This document shows positions 8,945 to 16,022 of a DNA stretch of 64,000 bases, piece by piece. This DNA comes from Pontibacter liquoris (GTDB lineage: Bacteria > Bacteroidota > Bacteroidia > Cytophagales > Hymenobacteraceae). A program made the position numbers and the translations under genes. The notes under the pieces are model-generated. The model was not told where the DNA came from, did no database searches, and saw only the letters and a list, made by a program, of their open reading frames with translations. Where the stretch lies: the NCBI RefSeq assembly GCF_022758235.1, contig NZ_JALEBG010000003.1:124001-188000 (forward strand), written 5' to 3'. Positions within the stretch are counted from its first letter, which is position 1. Every line of letters starts with the position of its first letter.

Positions 8945-9072
8945 AGTAAAGCAAGTGGGTAGAGCCTTAAATTACGCATTACACCAGGCATCGCCAACCA
9001 CAAGCATTGTTTTACCAGAATATTAGTTAAATTTATAGCCCTTTTCTAATTTTTAGACCTATTCGACAAGAA

Positions 9073-9555
9073 ATGGCAAGTGAACTGAAGTTACAAATCA
9101 GCGTGGATGTGCTGGAACTCTCCGAATTGAGTACGGCAGAATGCCAGGCCATGGAACTGGCCCGGCAGGCGGCAAACGACGCTTATGCGCCTTATTCCAA
9201 CTTCCTGGTAGGTGCGGCCCTGCTGCTGGAAGATGGCAGCCTGTTTAAAGGCAGCAACCAGGAAAATGCCGCCTATCCTTCGGGACTCTGCGCTGAGCGC
9301 ACCGCCCTGTTTGCCCTAAGCGCCAATCATCCAAATAAAAAGATAAGCCTGCTGGCCGTTACAGCCCGCCGCCGTCACGAGCACGAGTACCTGGCAGCCA
9401 TGCCTTGTGGTGCCTGCCGCCAGGTAATGGCCGAATACGAGTATAAACAACAGGAGCAAATTCCGGTTTTGCTGCAGGGCCCTGAAGGCAAATTTTACCG
9501 CTTTAAAACCGTGTCTGACCTGCTACCTTTCCAGTTCACCAAAGAAAACCTTTAG
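9073..9555 (+). CDS. cdd: Cytidine deaminase
   Basis: The 160-residue product carries the full zinc site of homotetrameric cytidine deaminases: the N-x-E-N-A motif GSNQENAAYPSGLCAERTA, where Cys and Glu of CAE ligate zinc and shuttle protons, and PCGACRQVM, which gives the other two Cys ligands. YAPYSNFLVGAAL near residue 40 is the substrate-binding segment. It deaminates (deoxy)cytidine to (deoxy)uridine in pyrimidine salvage in the cytoplasm. Length is slightly above the usual 130-140 because of an N-terminal extension of about 20 residues. The gene is followed after 5 bp by a 7-bp-period repeat element. Confidence 0.95.
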   Translation: MASELKLQISVDVLELSELSTAECQAMELARQAANDAYAPYSNFLVGAALLLEDGSLFKGSNQENAAYPSGLCAERTALFALSANHPNKKISLLAVTARRRHEHEYLAAMPCGACRQVMAEYEYKQQEQIPVLLQGPEGKFYRFKTVSDLLPFQFTKENL

Positions 9556-9560
9556 GGGAA

Positions 9561-9602
9561 TTACGAATTAAAAATTACGAATAACGAATCGGTAATTCGT
9601 AA
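9561..9602. repeat. Heptad inverted-repeat element A
   Basis: Six 7-bp units in exact register: TTACGAA, TTAAAAA, TTACGAA, TAACGAA, TCGGTAA, TTCGTAA. The first units are the complement of the last, so the element folds back on itself. The same heptamer, in the TTCGTAA orientation, forms the eight-copy array at 10711. It starts 5 bp past the cdd stop. Confidence 0.8.
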
Positions 9603-9758
9603 CGGAGATGGGCAGCTGGGACTTTATAGTAAAAGCTGAGGACACAATTTGCCCGGAGATTTAGAGGAACGTAGAGTACGTAAGTAAACCGGCAAGTATA
9701 AACTTAGATAGCCTCCAACAGGCTTATTGATTAAAGTAGCATACGCTTTAGGAGTAAT

Positions 9759-9788
9759 CATCCCCCTACCCCCTTCAAAGGGGGACTT
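9759..9788 (-). repeat. 30-bp G/C-run repeat, copy 1
   Basis: Thirty bases identical, in inverted orientation, to 22238-22267. The core is CCCCCTTTGAAGGGGG (a 16-bp hairpin) followed by TAGGGGGATG. Both copies are intergenic. Confidence 0.85.
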
Positions 9789-9860
9789 TTTCTTTGCTTA
9801 GATTTTTACTTTACTTACCTGGGTAAATAACACGTGAATAAGTATGTATCATACTTCGCT

Positions 9861-9920
9861 TGCTGGCGCGGGTTTGTAACCCGTGTCTTACTTATCCTGC
9901 CGGATTTGTAGTCCGACCAG
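9861..9920. repeat. REP-like palindrome pair
   Basis: Two small hairpins with the same loop in direct orientation: CGGGTTTGTAACCCG (9869-9883) and CGGATTTGTAGTCCG (9901-9915), 17 bp apart. G/C-rich stems with a TTTGTA loop, in pairs between genes, resemble the REP sequences mobilised by REP-associated tyrosine transposases (IS200-like). No such transposase is in the window. Confidence 0.55.
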
Positions 9921-10063
9921 GGCAGCGGCTCAAAGTATAACCACTCACAAGTAGGAGTGCCTGCGAAACGCGACCGTATTTAACAGAATGAAATGGCTCT
10001 GCCTTTGTAGGGGATGACTATCCCTGTGAAATCAAAACAGCCTCTAAAAGTATAATCTAACCC

Positions 10064-10717
10064 ATGCAGGAAAATAAGCTGACCATTCCGCGCACTGCCC
10101 GCTATTATACCCTCGGAACACCCTCTCCACAGATAAAGCAGCTCTGGCTCGTATGCCACGGGTATGGGCAGCTGGCGCGTTTTTTCCTGCGGCATTTTAA
10201 CGTGCTCAACAACGGCCAGACGCTGCTGGTAGCGCCGGAGGCCCTGTCGCGGTTTTACCTGGACGGCTTTTCGGGAAGAGTGGGTGCTACCTGGATGACG
10301 AAGGAAGACCGCCTGGCTGAAATAGATGATTACGTTGCGTACCTGGACCTGCTGATAAAAGAGCAGCGCAAACAACTACCCGCTGATGTGAGGGTTACGG
10401 TACTGGGATTTTCGCAGGGTGCGGTCACGGTCTCGCGGTGGGTGGCAGCCGGCAAGGCCCGTTGCCACCGGCTTATACTTTGGGCAGGCGCCTTTCCGGA
10501 GGATGTGGACTTTGCTGCCGGTCGCGAAGCTTTCGCCCACTTGCCGGTTACGCTGGTATACGGCACGCAGGATGCCCTAATTAAAGAAGACATGCTGGTA
10601 CGGCATCAGCAGGTAATGGCGCAGCTCGGCATTACGCCGGCTATACTATCCTATGAAGGTGGCCATACCCTGCACGCCGAAACCCTGCTACTGCTGCATA
10701 AGGCCGAAAATTCGTAA
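10064..10717 (+). CDS. Alpha/beta hydrolase, phospholipase/carboxylesterase-like
   Basis: The 217-residue product is a compact alpha/beta hydrolase. The oxyanion region is LWLVCHGYGQ near residue 28, the nucleophile elbow is VLGFSQGAVTVSRW near residue 118, the acid is in VYGTQDALI, and the His is in YEGGHTL near the C-terminus. This pattern fits the cytosolic carboxylesterase/phospholipase family (YpfH-like) that hydrolyses short-chain esters; the natural substrate is unknown. No signal peptide is seen. The stop codon TAA at 10715 is formed by the first unit of the heptad array that follows, so the gene end and the repeat are physically joined. Confidence 0.88.
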   Translation: MQENKLTIPRTARYYTLGTPSPQIKQLWLVCHGYGQLARFFLRHFNVLNNGQTLLVAPEALSRFYLDGFSGRVGATWMTKEDRLAEIDDYVAYLDLLIKEQRKQLPADVRVTVLGFSQGAVTVSRWVAAGKARCHRLILWAGAFPEDVDFAAGREAFAHLPVTLVYGTQDALIKEDMLVRHQQVMAQLGITPAILSYEGGHTLHAETLLLLHKAENS

Positions 10718-10766
10718 TTCGTAATTCGTAATTCGTAATTCGTAATTCGTAATTCGTAATTCGTAA
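10711..10766. repeat. Heptad array B: eight perfect TTCGTAA units
   Basis: Eight consecutive exact copies of the 7-mer TTCGTAA, followed by a partial TT. Unit one contains the stop codon of the + strand esterase; the bases immediately after unit eight form the stop of the convergent VOC gene (10767-10769). Perfect identity suggests recent expansion, and copy number could vary between strains. Confidence 0.97.
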
Positions 10767-11165
10767 TTATTTTCCCCTCTCCCACATGCCAGCCATCACC
10801 ACTTCTAGCAGGTGCTGGTCGGGGTCACGGAAATAGAAGGACAGAAAACCACCTCCCCAGTCATACTCCTGCTCGATGGGGATCTGCTGTGCCATCACTT
10901 CGGCTTTGCGCGTTTCATAGGCATCTTTCGCCACCTCAAACGCCAGGTGCAGCTGTCCGGCGCCACCGTGCGGCGGCAAATGTCCGCCCTGCCCCGAAGC
11001 TTCGGCTATAAAGCAAAGCAACACCGACTCGCCGGCCCGGAAGAACACATGGCGGCCCGGCACTTCGCCAATAACTGCTAAGCCCAGTTTGCCCTGGTAA
11101 AAGGCTTTGCTGCGCTCCAGGCTTTGCACATACAGGCACGTTTCCTTTATTTTCCTGAATTCCAT
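10767..11165 (-). CDS. VOC family (glyoxalase/bleomycin resistance-type) protein
   Basis: The product of 132 residues has the paired beta-alpha-beta-beta-beta modules of the vicinal oxygen chelate fold: YVQSLERSKAFYQGKLGL near residue 12 and LSFYFRDPDQHLLEVV near the end, the latter giving the usual metal-ligand Glu. VOC proteins are often metal-dependent and act on small molecules; the substrate cannot be told from sequence. I start at ATG 11165; a TTG one codon earlier is less likely. The stop TAA lies flush with the end of an eight-copy TTCGTAA array, 49 bp from the stop of the convergent esterase. Confidence 0.88.
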   Translation of the reverse strand: MEFRKIKETCLYVQSLERSKAFYQGKLGLAVIGEVPGRHVFFRAGESVLLCFIAEASGQGGHLPPHGGAGQLHLAFEVAKDAYETRKAEVMAQQIPIEQEYDWGGGFLSFYFRDPDQHLLEVVMAGMWERGK

Positions 11166-11299
11166 CAAGTTAAATTTTTATATCTGCAAGAAACAGGCCT
11201 GCAGGCGCTTGTTTTCTGCGTAGTAGGTAAACGTCAGCGATGCTGTTCACGTTAAATTAAAAGCCCTGATTTGCCCCGGGCACCTGCTAAACCCAAACT

Positions 11300-12169
11300 A
11301 TGAAGCTCATGATCAAAGTTATTTTCGTATTTCTGGCAGCTATTGCCCTGATGTTTTATGTCACGCGCAATGAAGCTCCCAGCGGCCACACCACTTCGTC
11401 GGAGCCAAAGGATGCCGTAGCCGGTAAGTTACAGCGGCTGGCGCCCCTGCCTGACGAGGTGCATGAAAGTTCCGGCATTGTGGCGCTTCCGCAAAAAGAC
11501 CACTTCCTGACGCACAATGATGCCGGCAACCAGCCCTTCCTCTACGAGATCAACGCCGCGGGCAAGCTGCTGAAGTCCATCCCAATACAGGAGCCGAACA
11601 AGGACTGGGAAGATCTGACCAAAGACGATAAAGGGAATATTTACATTGCGGATACCGGCAATAACAACAACAAACGCAAAGACCTGACAGTGTACAAAAT
11701 GTCGCTGAACAACCCGGAGAAAGTGGCTGCCATTCATTTTACTTACGAGGATCAGTATGATTTTCCGCCAAAGAAGAAAGACATGAACTTCGATAGCGAA
11801 GCGCTCTTCTGGTATGATGGCCATTTATACCTGATCACCAAGGACAGGGGCCGTAAGGAAACAGCCAACGTATACGAACTGCCCGATAGCCCCGGCACCT
11901 ACAAGGCAAAGAAGACCGGCAGCGTTCCGATGAGTGATTTGGTAACAGGCGCCGATATCAGCCCGGATAAGAAAATGGTGGCACTGCTGAGCGAAGGCAA
12001 GCTGCACCTGTTCAGGAACCTGAATAACCCTGCCGCCTTTTACAAGGAAAATTATGAGAACCTGCCTCTTCCGGAAGCTGGACAAACCGAAGGCGTGGCT
12101 TTTGAAGACGACAACACCCTGGTTATTACCAGCGAAGGCGGAAACATTTACAGGTATCGTGTTCAGTAA
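11300..12169 (+). CDS. Membrane-anchored or secreted beta-propeller-like protein
   Basis: The 289-residue product has an N-terminal hydrophobic segment (residues 4-21, IKVIFVFLAAIALMFYV), either a signal peptide or an anchor, then a soluble domain. Repeats with SSGIVALP, FLTHNDAGNQPFLYEI, DLTKDDKGNIYIADTGNNNN, HLYLITKDRG, GADISPDKKMVALLSEGKL and QTEGVAFEDDNTLVITSEGGN have the spacing of propeller blades, so I expect a six-bladed SdiA-regulated/NHL-like fold. No catalytic residues can be assigned. It probably faces the periplasm. It is a single gene ending at a terminator shared with convergent lgt. The fold is inference from repeat pattern. Confidence 0.8.
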   Translation: MKLMIKVIFVFLAAIALMFYVTRNEAPSGHTTSSEPKDAVAGKLQRLAPLPDEVHESSGIVALPQKDHFLTHNDAGNQPFLYEINAAGKLLKSIPIQEPNKDWEDLTKDDKGNIYIADTGNNNNKRKDLTVYKMSLNNPEKVAAIHFTYEDQYDFPPKKKDMNFDSEALFWYDGHLYLITKDRGRKETANVYELPDSPGTYKAKKTGSVPMSDLVTGADISPDKKMVALLSEGKLHLFRNLNNPAAFYKENYENLPLPEAGQTEGVAFEDDNTLVITSEGGNIYRYRVQ

Positions 12170-12190
12170 CGCAGGTATAAAACAGGTATA

Positions 12191-12223
12191 AGAAAGGCCC
12201 GGGCTACTCACCCGGGCCTTTCT
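12191..12223 (+). terminator. Terminator of the propeller-like gene
   Basis: A 13-bp perfect stem AGAAAGGCCCGGG / CCCGGGCCTTTCT with a 7-nt loop followed by TTTAT. The T-run on the plus side overlaps the stop region of convergent lgt. Confidence 0.85.
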
Positions 12224-12224
12224 T

Positions 12225-13085
12225 TTATACATTGCTTTTCTCTTTTTTAGAAGTGGTTTCGGGCAGATGGCCGCCGGGCAGTGCCGGCGTTGGCTTCAGC
12301 CATACTTTGATCAGGATGGCCACACCCACCAGGATCAGCGGTATACTTAAGATCTGCCCCATGTTCAGGGCCATCTGGTCTTCGAAGGCTTCCTGGTTCT
12401 CTTTCAGGAACTCGACCAGGAAACGGAAGGTAAACAGAGACGTAACAAAAATGCCGAACAGCAAGCCCCGCGGAAGGGCGGTTTTATACTTGGCCCATAA
12501 CCAGTAGAGCAGCACAAACAGCAGGAACACGCTCAGCGACTCGTACAACTGCGTAGGGTGGCGCGGCACATGCGAGTACTCGGTGCTGCGCTCAAAGATA
12601 AAGCCCCAGGGCAGGTTGGTCGGGTGGCCAAATATCTCGGAGTTCATCAGGTTACCGAGTCGAATCAGAGCGCCTCCCAAGGCTACCACGATCACGATGC
12701 GGTCCAGCACCCACACATAGTCGAATTTATACTTGCGGCTAAAAAGCCACAGCGAAAGCAGAATGCCTACGGTAGCACCGTGGCTAGCCAGGCCTCCTTC
12801 CCAGATCTTGAGGATCTCGATGGGGTGGCTCAGGTAGTAATCAGGGGCATAAAGCAAGGTATGTCCAAGCCGCGCGCCAATCACCGTGCCGATGATCATG
12901 TAGAGCGTGATCACGTCCACATCGCCTTCGGTACGCCCTTCCGCCACATAGATCTTGGTCAGGATGCGTTGCCCGATCACGAAGCCAAGGGCAAACAACA
13001 GCCCGTACCAACGGATGCTTAAGGGGCCAATGTGGAAGATCTCCGGATCAACGTTCCAGGTAATATAGTTGAGGATGCTGTTCAT
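12225..13085 (-). CDS. lgt: Prolipoprotein diacylglyceryl transferase
   Basis: The 286-residue product is an inner-membrane protein with about seven membrane segments. It contains the Lgt signature in GGALIRLGNLMNSEIFG (about residues 137-153), the conserved IRWYGLLFALGF at the start, GGLASHGATVG, and HPTQLYES further on. Lgt moves a diacylglyceryl group from phosphatidylglycerol to the lipobox cysteine of prelipoproteins, which is relevant here because several lipoproteins are encoded in the window. The C-terminal tail is Lys- and Glu-rich and longer than in E. coli. A TAACTTTG promoter box lies 20 bp upstream of the ATG. Confidence 0.95.
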   Translation of the reverse strand: MNSILNYITWNVDPEIFHIGPLSIRWYGLLFALGFVIGQRILTKIYVAEGRTEGDVDVITLYMIIGTVIGARLGHTLLYAPDYYLSHPIEILKIWEGGLASHGATVGILLSLWLFSRKYKFDYVWVLDRIVIVVALGGALIRLGNLMNSEIFGHPTNLPWGFIFERSTEYSHVPRHPTQLYESLSVFLLFVLLYWLWAKYKTALPRGLLFGIFVTSLFTFRFLVEFLKENQEAFEDQMALNMGQILSIPLILVGVAILIKVWLKPTPALPGGHLPETTSKKEKSNV

Positions 13086-13104
13086 AAGGGTGCAGTGTTG
13101 CTGC

Positions 13105-13112
13105 CAAAGTTA
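13105..13112 (-). promoter_or_regulatory. -7 promoter box (TAACTTTG) of lgt
   Basis: The box matches TAnnTTTG on the minus strand, 20 bp upstream of the lgt ATG. No good TTTG is seen at -33. Confidence 0.4.
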
Positions 13113-13196
13113 CGATAATTAGGCTACCGAAAAAACGTTATCCCCACGCTTGCTATTGCCTGCTTCCACGGTTTGCCGCCGGCTATACCCTGTGAA

Positions 13197-15086
13197 TCAG
13201 GATTTCGCCTTTAAATCCACCAGCTCTTCCCGGAAGCCGCCGCTCAGAATAGGGAATCGCAGCCAGCTGCGCGGGTCCAGGTTATAGTCGTCCAGGTGAA
13301 AGGAGGGCGCGTAGCGGTCACGTTTCCATTGGTTGCGGGCCCACAAAGTATAAAATTTCGTGATCCAGGCCTGCAGTATTTCGGGGGCGGCCACCTCCAA
13401 CCCCACCAGCCTGTCGTATACCTGCTGCGGCGAAAGGCGGTCATAAAAAGCAAGCCGCTCAATCTGGTTCAACACCTCGTAGGGCATCAGGTCTTTTTCG
13501 TCGGTCTGCGCCTCTTTGGCAGGGCGCAACTCGGCACTAGGTTGCAGGTTATTTACATACTGCAGCCCCACGTAGCCAAGCTGCTGCTGCGCCCAGATCA
13601 GGAACTGGCGGATAAATGCTTTATCGATGCCCGCAATAGGCGCGATACTGCCGGCTGTGTCGCCATCCATGGTGGCATAGCCTACAGCAGCCTCGCTGCG
13701 GTTAGAGGTAGCCAGCAACAGTGCCTTGTTGATATTGGCCAGCATCCAGATACCGGGCGCGCGGACACGGGCCTGTATGTTCTGCAGCGTGATATCGTCG
13801 TGCTCCCAGGTCAGCGGCCGGTCCAGGGCGTGCTCTATCTTCGACACGTATCCTTTCACCTCGTCGTCCATAGTCCAGTTGTAAAAGACAGCGCCAATAG
13901 AGTCGGCCAGTCCTTTGGCTGAGTTGTAAGTATCGTCAGAAGAGTTTATCGTGCCTTGATAGGCGCAGGTGAGCAGGCGTTTTACCAGTTCCGGCTGCAC
14001 CTGGTCTGCCGGAAGCTTATCAAAATAGTCGGCCTCCTTTATACTGAACATCCGGGTTTTGGCTACAAAATTGAGCACGCCCAGGCTCTCCACGCCCCGG
14101 CGCACCATCTCGGCCACGGCCACGGCGCACAGCGATGAGTCGGCGCCGCCACTCAAAGACAGCACAAAACCACGGCTATGACTCTTGCGCATATAATCGA
14201 ACAGGGCTAGGCTCAGGGCCGCAATCAGCTCCTTGTTCTCGTCAATGGGGGGCAGGTACTCAATCACCTCGGCAATCTGTGGATTATCCGAAAAGCATAC
14301 TTCGGCCACCTCCATATCCACATTCTTAAAGCAGAGCAGGTCGTTGCGGCGGATGAGTTTGCCGTTCTGGGCAATCAGCACCTCGCCGTCATAGATCATA
14401 CGGCCCGCCTCGTTACCGAGCAGGTTGGCATACAGGTACGCGCACTGGTATTTTTTGGAGGCATCCACCACCAAGCGGTAGCGCACATCAGTCTTGCTCA
14501 GGGCAAAGTGGCTGGCGCTTGGGTTCAGGATCAGTTGCACGCCTTTGCCCATGTGCCGCTCGGCAGGGCGGTTTGGCCGCCAGGCATCCTCGCAAATCTC
14601 GAAGGCATACTTCACGCCCTGCTCCTCGTAAATAATATCCCCGATGCGGTACTGCTGGCCGAACATGGTAAACTCCTGCACCTGGTTGGCAGGCCAGGGC
14701 TTAAACCAGCGCGTTTCGTAATGCACACCGTCGTTGGCCAGGAACTGCTTTGCCGTAAAGCCAACGATCTGCTTATTTTTTATGACACAGGCCGTATTGT
14801 AAACAGCCCCCTCCAACACCACCGGCAGGCCTACGGCTACGGTTAGCCCGTCGCACCACTCCTTTACTTCGAGCAGTTTCCGGAATGCTTCTTCTGCCAG
14901 CCAATGGCTTAGGTACAAGTCCTCGCAACCGTAGCCCGTAATGCACAGCTCCGGCAACAGCAGCAGGTCTACTTTATTTTTTTTGGCTTCGGTAATCGCT
15001 TCTTGTATGTTCTGAAGGTTGCCTTCCCAATCAATCGGGGTTTGATTGAGTGCGGCGCCTGCTAAGATTAGTCTGGTTTCTTCCAT
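13197..15086 (-). CDS. nadE: Glutamine-dependent NAD+ synthetase
   Basis: The 629-residue product is the two-domain form. The N-terminal nitrilase-like glutaminase (about residues 1-290) shows the catalytic Glu in PELCITGYG, Lys in FTAKQFLANDG and Cys in FEICEDAW. The C-terminal synthetase domain starts with the ATP-pyrophosphatase loop SLSGGADSSLCAVAV near residue 310 and contains SNRSEAAVGYATMDGDTAGSIAPI. It makes NAD+ from nicotinate adenine dinucleotide, ATP and glutamine-derived ammonia in the cytoplasm. Length and all motifs are intact. The gene stands alone; an 8-bp-period repeat and an AAGTATA motif lie upstream. Confidence 0.97.
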   Translation of the reverse strand: MEETRLILAGAALNQTPIDWEGNLQNIQEAITEAKKNKVDLLLLPELCITGYGCEDLYLSHWLAEEAFRKLLEVKEWCDGLTVAVGLPVVLEGAVYNTACVIKNKQIVGFTAKQFLANDGVHYETRWFKPWPANQVQEFTMFGQQYRIGDIIYEEQGVKYAFEICEDAWRPNRPAERHMGKGVQLILNPSASHFALSKTDVRYRLVVDASKKYQCAYLYANLLGNEAGRMIYDGEVLIAQNGKLIRRNDLLCFKNVDMEVAEVCFSDNPQIAEVIEYLPPIDENKELIAALSLALFDYMRKSHSRGFVLSLSGGADSSLCAVAVAEMVRRGVESLGVLNFVAKTRMFSIKEADYFDKLPADQVQPELVKRLLTCAYQGTINSSDDTYNSAKGLADSIGAVFYNWTMDDEVKGYVSKIEHALDRPLTWEHDDITLQNIQARVRAPGIWMLANINKALLLATSNRSEAAVGYATMDGDTAGSIAPIAGIDKAFIRQFLIWAQQQLGYVGLQYVNNLQPSAELRPAKEAQTDEKDLMPYEVLNQIERLAFYDRLSPQQVYDRLVGLEVAAPEILQAWITKFYTLWARNQWKRDRYAPSFHLDDYNLDPRSWLRFPILSGGFREELVDLKAKS

Positions 15087-15126
15087 GAGGTTGTTAAACG
15101 CATGTTTGAGCAGGCAAGTTAAATCT

Positions 15127-15160
15127 AATTGTTGGATTGGTAAATTGTGGGATTGCTGAT
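15127..15160. repeat. Octad repeat element G (single arm)
   Basis: The word ATTG recurs exactly every 8 bp at 15128, 15136, 15144 and 15152 with variable bases between. It resembles the heptad elements elsewhere but has period 8 and no visible inverted partner. Confidence 0.5.
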
Positions 15161-15233
15161 CTCTGAAAAGGGAGCGCTTGACAAGTATAGATCATCAAAC
15201 CTGGTCAAGCTTCATAGCTATAGCATAAAAAAA

Positions 15234-15256
15234 GGCTGAGAAGTATACCCCCAGCC
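15234..15256 (-). terminator. Probable terminator of the acpP-fabF-rnc operon
   Basis: A short stem GGCTG / CAGCC whose loop contains an AAGTATA motif, followed on the minus strand by seven T residues, 26 bp past the rnc stop. The stem is short, so confidence is moderate. Confidence 0.5.
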
Positions 15257-15281
15257 AACTAAAGAATTCAACAAAGTAACT

Positions 15282-16022
15282 TTAAGCGATCTTCAGGAAG
15301 ACGAGGCTTTTTTCGGCGGCCGCCTGGTCGGCTTTTTTCTTGGACAGGCCAACACCCACGGCAATAGGTTTATCGTCGATGTATACTTCGGAGGTGAACT
15401 CGGTGGTGTTGCCTTGCTGCTTGCGTTTCACGATCTCGAAGCGGATGTCGAGGTTGCGGCTTTGTGCCCACTCGATTAACTTGCTCTTGAAGTTTGACGT
15501 GGTATTTACCAGCTGGTGCATGTCCACGTACGGCTTTACGAGCTTGTTCAGGATAAAGCGCCGGGTGGTCTCATATCCTTTGTCCAGGTATACAGCCCCA
15601 ACCAGGGCTTCCAGGGCATTCCCGTTCACCGATTTGTGGCGCATACTTTGGTTTGAAGTATCGACGCGCACCAGCAGGTTGAGCCCGATCTTCAGGGCAA
15701 TATGATTCAGCGACTCGCGGTTAACAATGCGCGAGCGGATCTCGGTGAGGAATCCTTCGTCCTCGTAAGGAAATTTCTTAAAAAGGTACTCGGCTACCAC
15801 CGACCCAAGTATGGCATCTCCCAGAAACTCCAGACGCTCGTTGGTCTCGTTCTTGCTGTCGGGCGTTTGCCGCACAAACGACGTATGGGTAAGGGCAAGC
15901 TTATAGAGGCGGACATTATCTGGCGTAGTGCCCGTAATGCCGGCTACAGCACGTACTAATTCCTTATCCTGGGTAAATACTCTGTGATAGAAGCGCCGTA
16001 CCGGTTTAAGAGGACCGAACAC
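15282..16022 (-). CDS. rnc: Ribonuclease III
   Basis: The 246-residue product has the RNase III signature NERLEFLGDAILGSVV near residue 62 (Glu and Asp bind the catalytic Mg2+) and the second acidic cluster NGNALEALVGAVYLDKG. A C-terminal double-stranded-RNA-binding domain covers about residues 175-245, ending SKKKADQAAAEKSLVFL. It cleaves structured RNA, including rRNA precursors. Translation most likely starts at GTG 16022, which overlaps the fabF TAG stop by one base (TAGTG), a classic coupling arrangement. An N-terminal extension of about 30 residues before the nuclease domain is normal for this phylum. It is the last gene of acpP-fabF-rnc. Confidence 0.96.
   Translation of the reverse strand: MFGPLKPVRRFYHRVFTQDKELVRAVAGITGTTPDNVRLYKLALTHTSFVRQTPDSKNETNERLEFLGDAILGSVVAEYLFKKFPYEDEGFLTEIRSRIVNRESLNHIALKIGLNLLVRVDTSNQSMRHKSVNGNALEALVGAVYLDKGYETTRRFILNKLVKPYVDMHQLVNTTSNFKSKLIEWAQSRNLDIRFEIVKRKQQGNTTEFTSEVYIDDKPIAVGVGLSKKKADQAAAEKSLVFLKIA

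Larger units (their letters stand above)
9556..10063. other. 508-bp gene-free stretch with dispersed repeats
   Basis: I see no coding gene here. In order it holds a heptad-repeat element (9561-9602), two AAGTATA motifs, a 30-bp G/C-run repeat also found near 22.24 kb (9759-9788), a pair of REP-like palindromes (9869-9915), and a short CACTC/GAGTG hairpin near 9944-9960. The promoter of the esterase gene at 10064 must lie at its right end, but no clear TAnnTTTG box is visible. Confidence 0.8.

Noticed and set aside
10711..10766. Possible CRISPR array
   Set aside because: Units are 7 bp with no spacers, and no cas genes are present.
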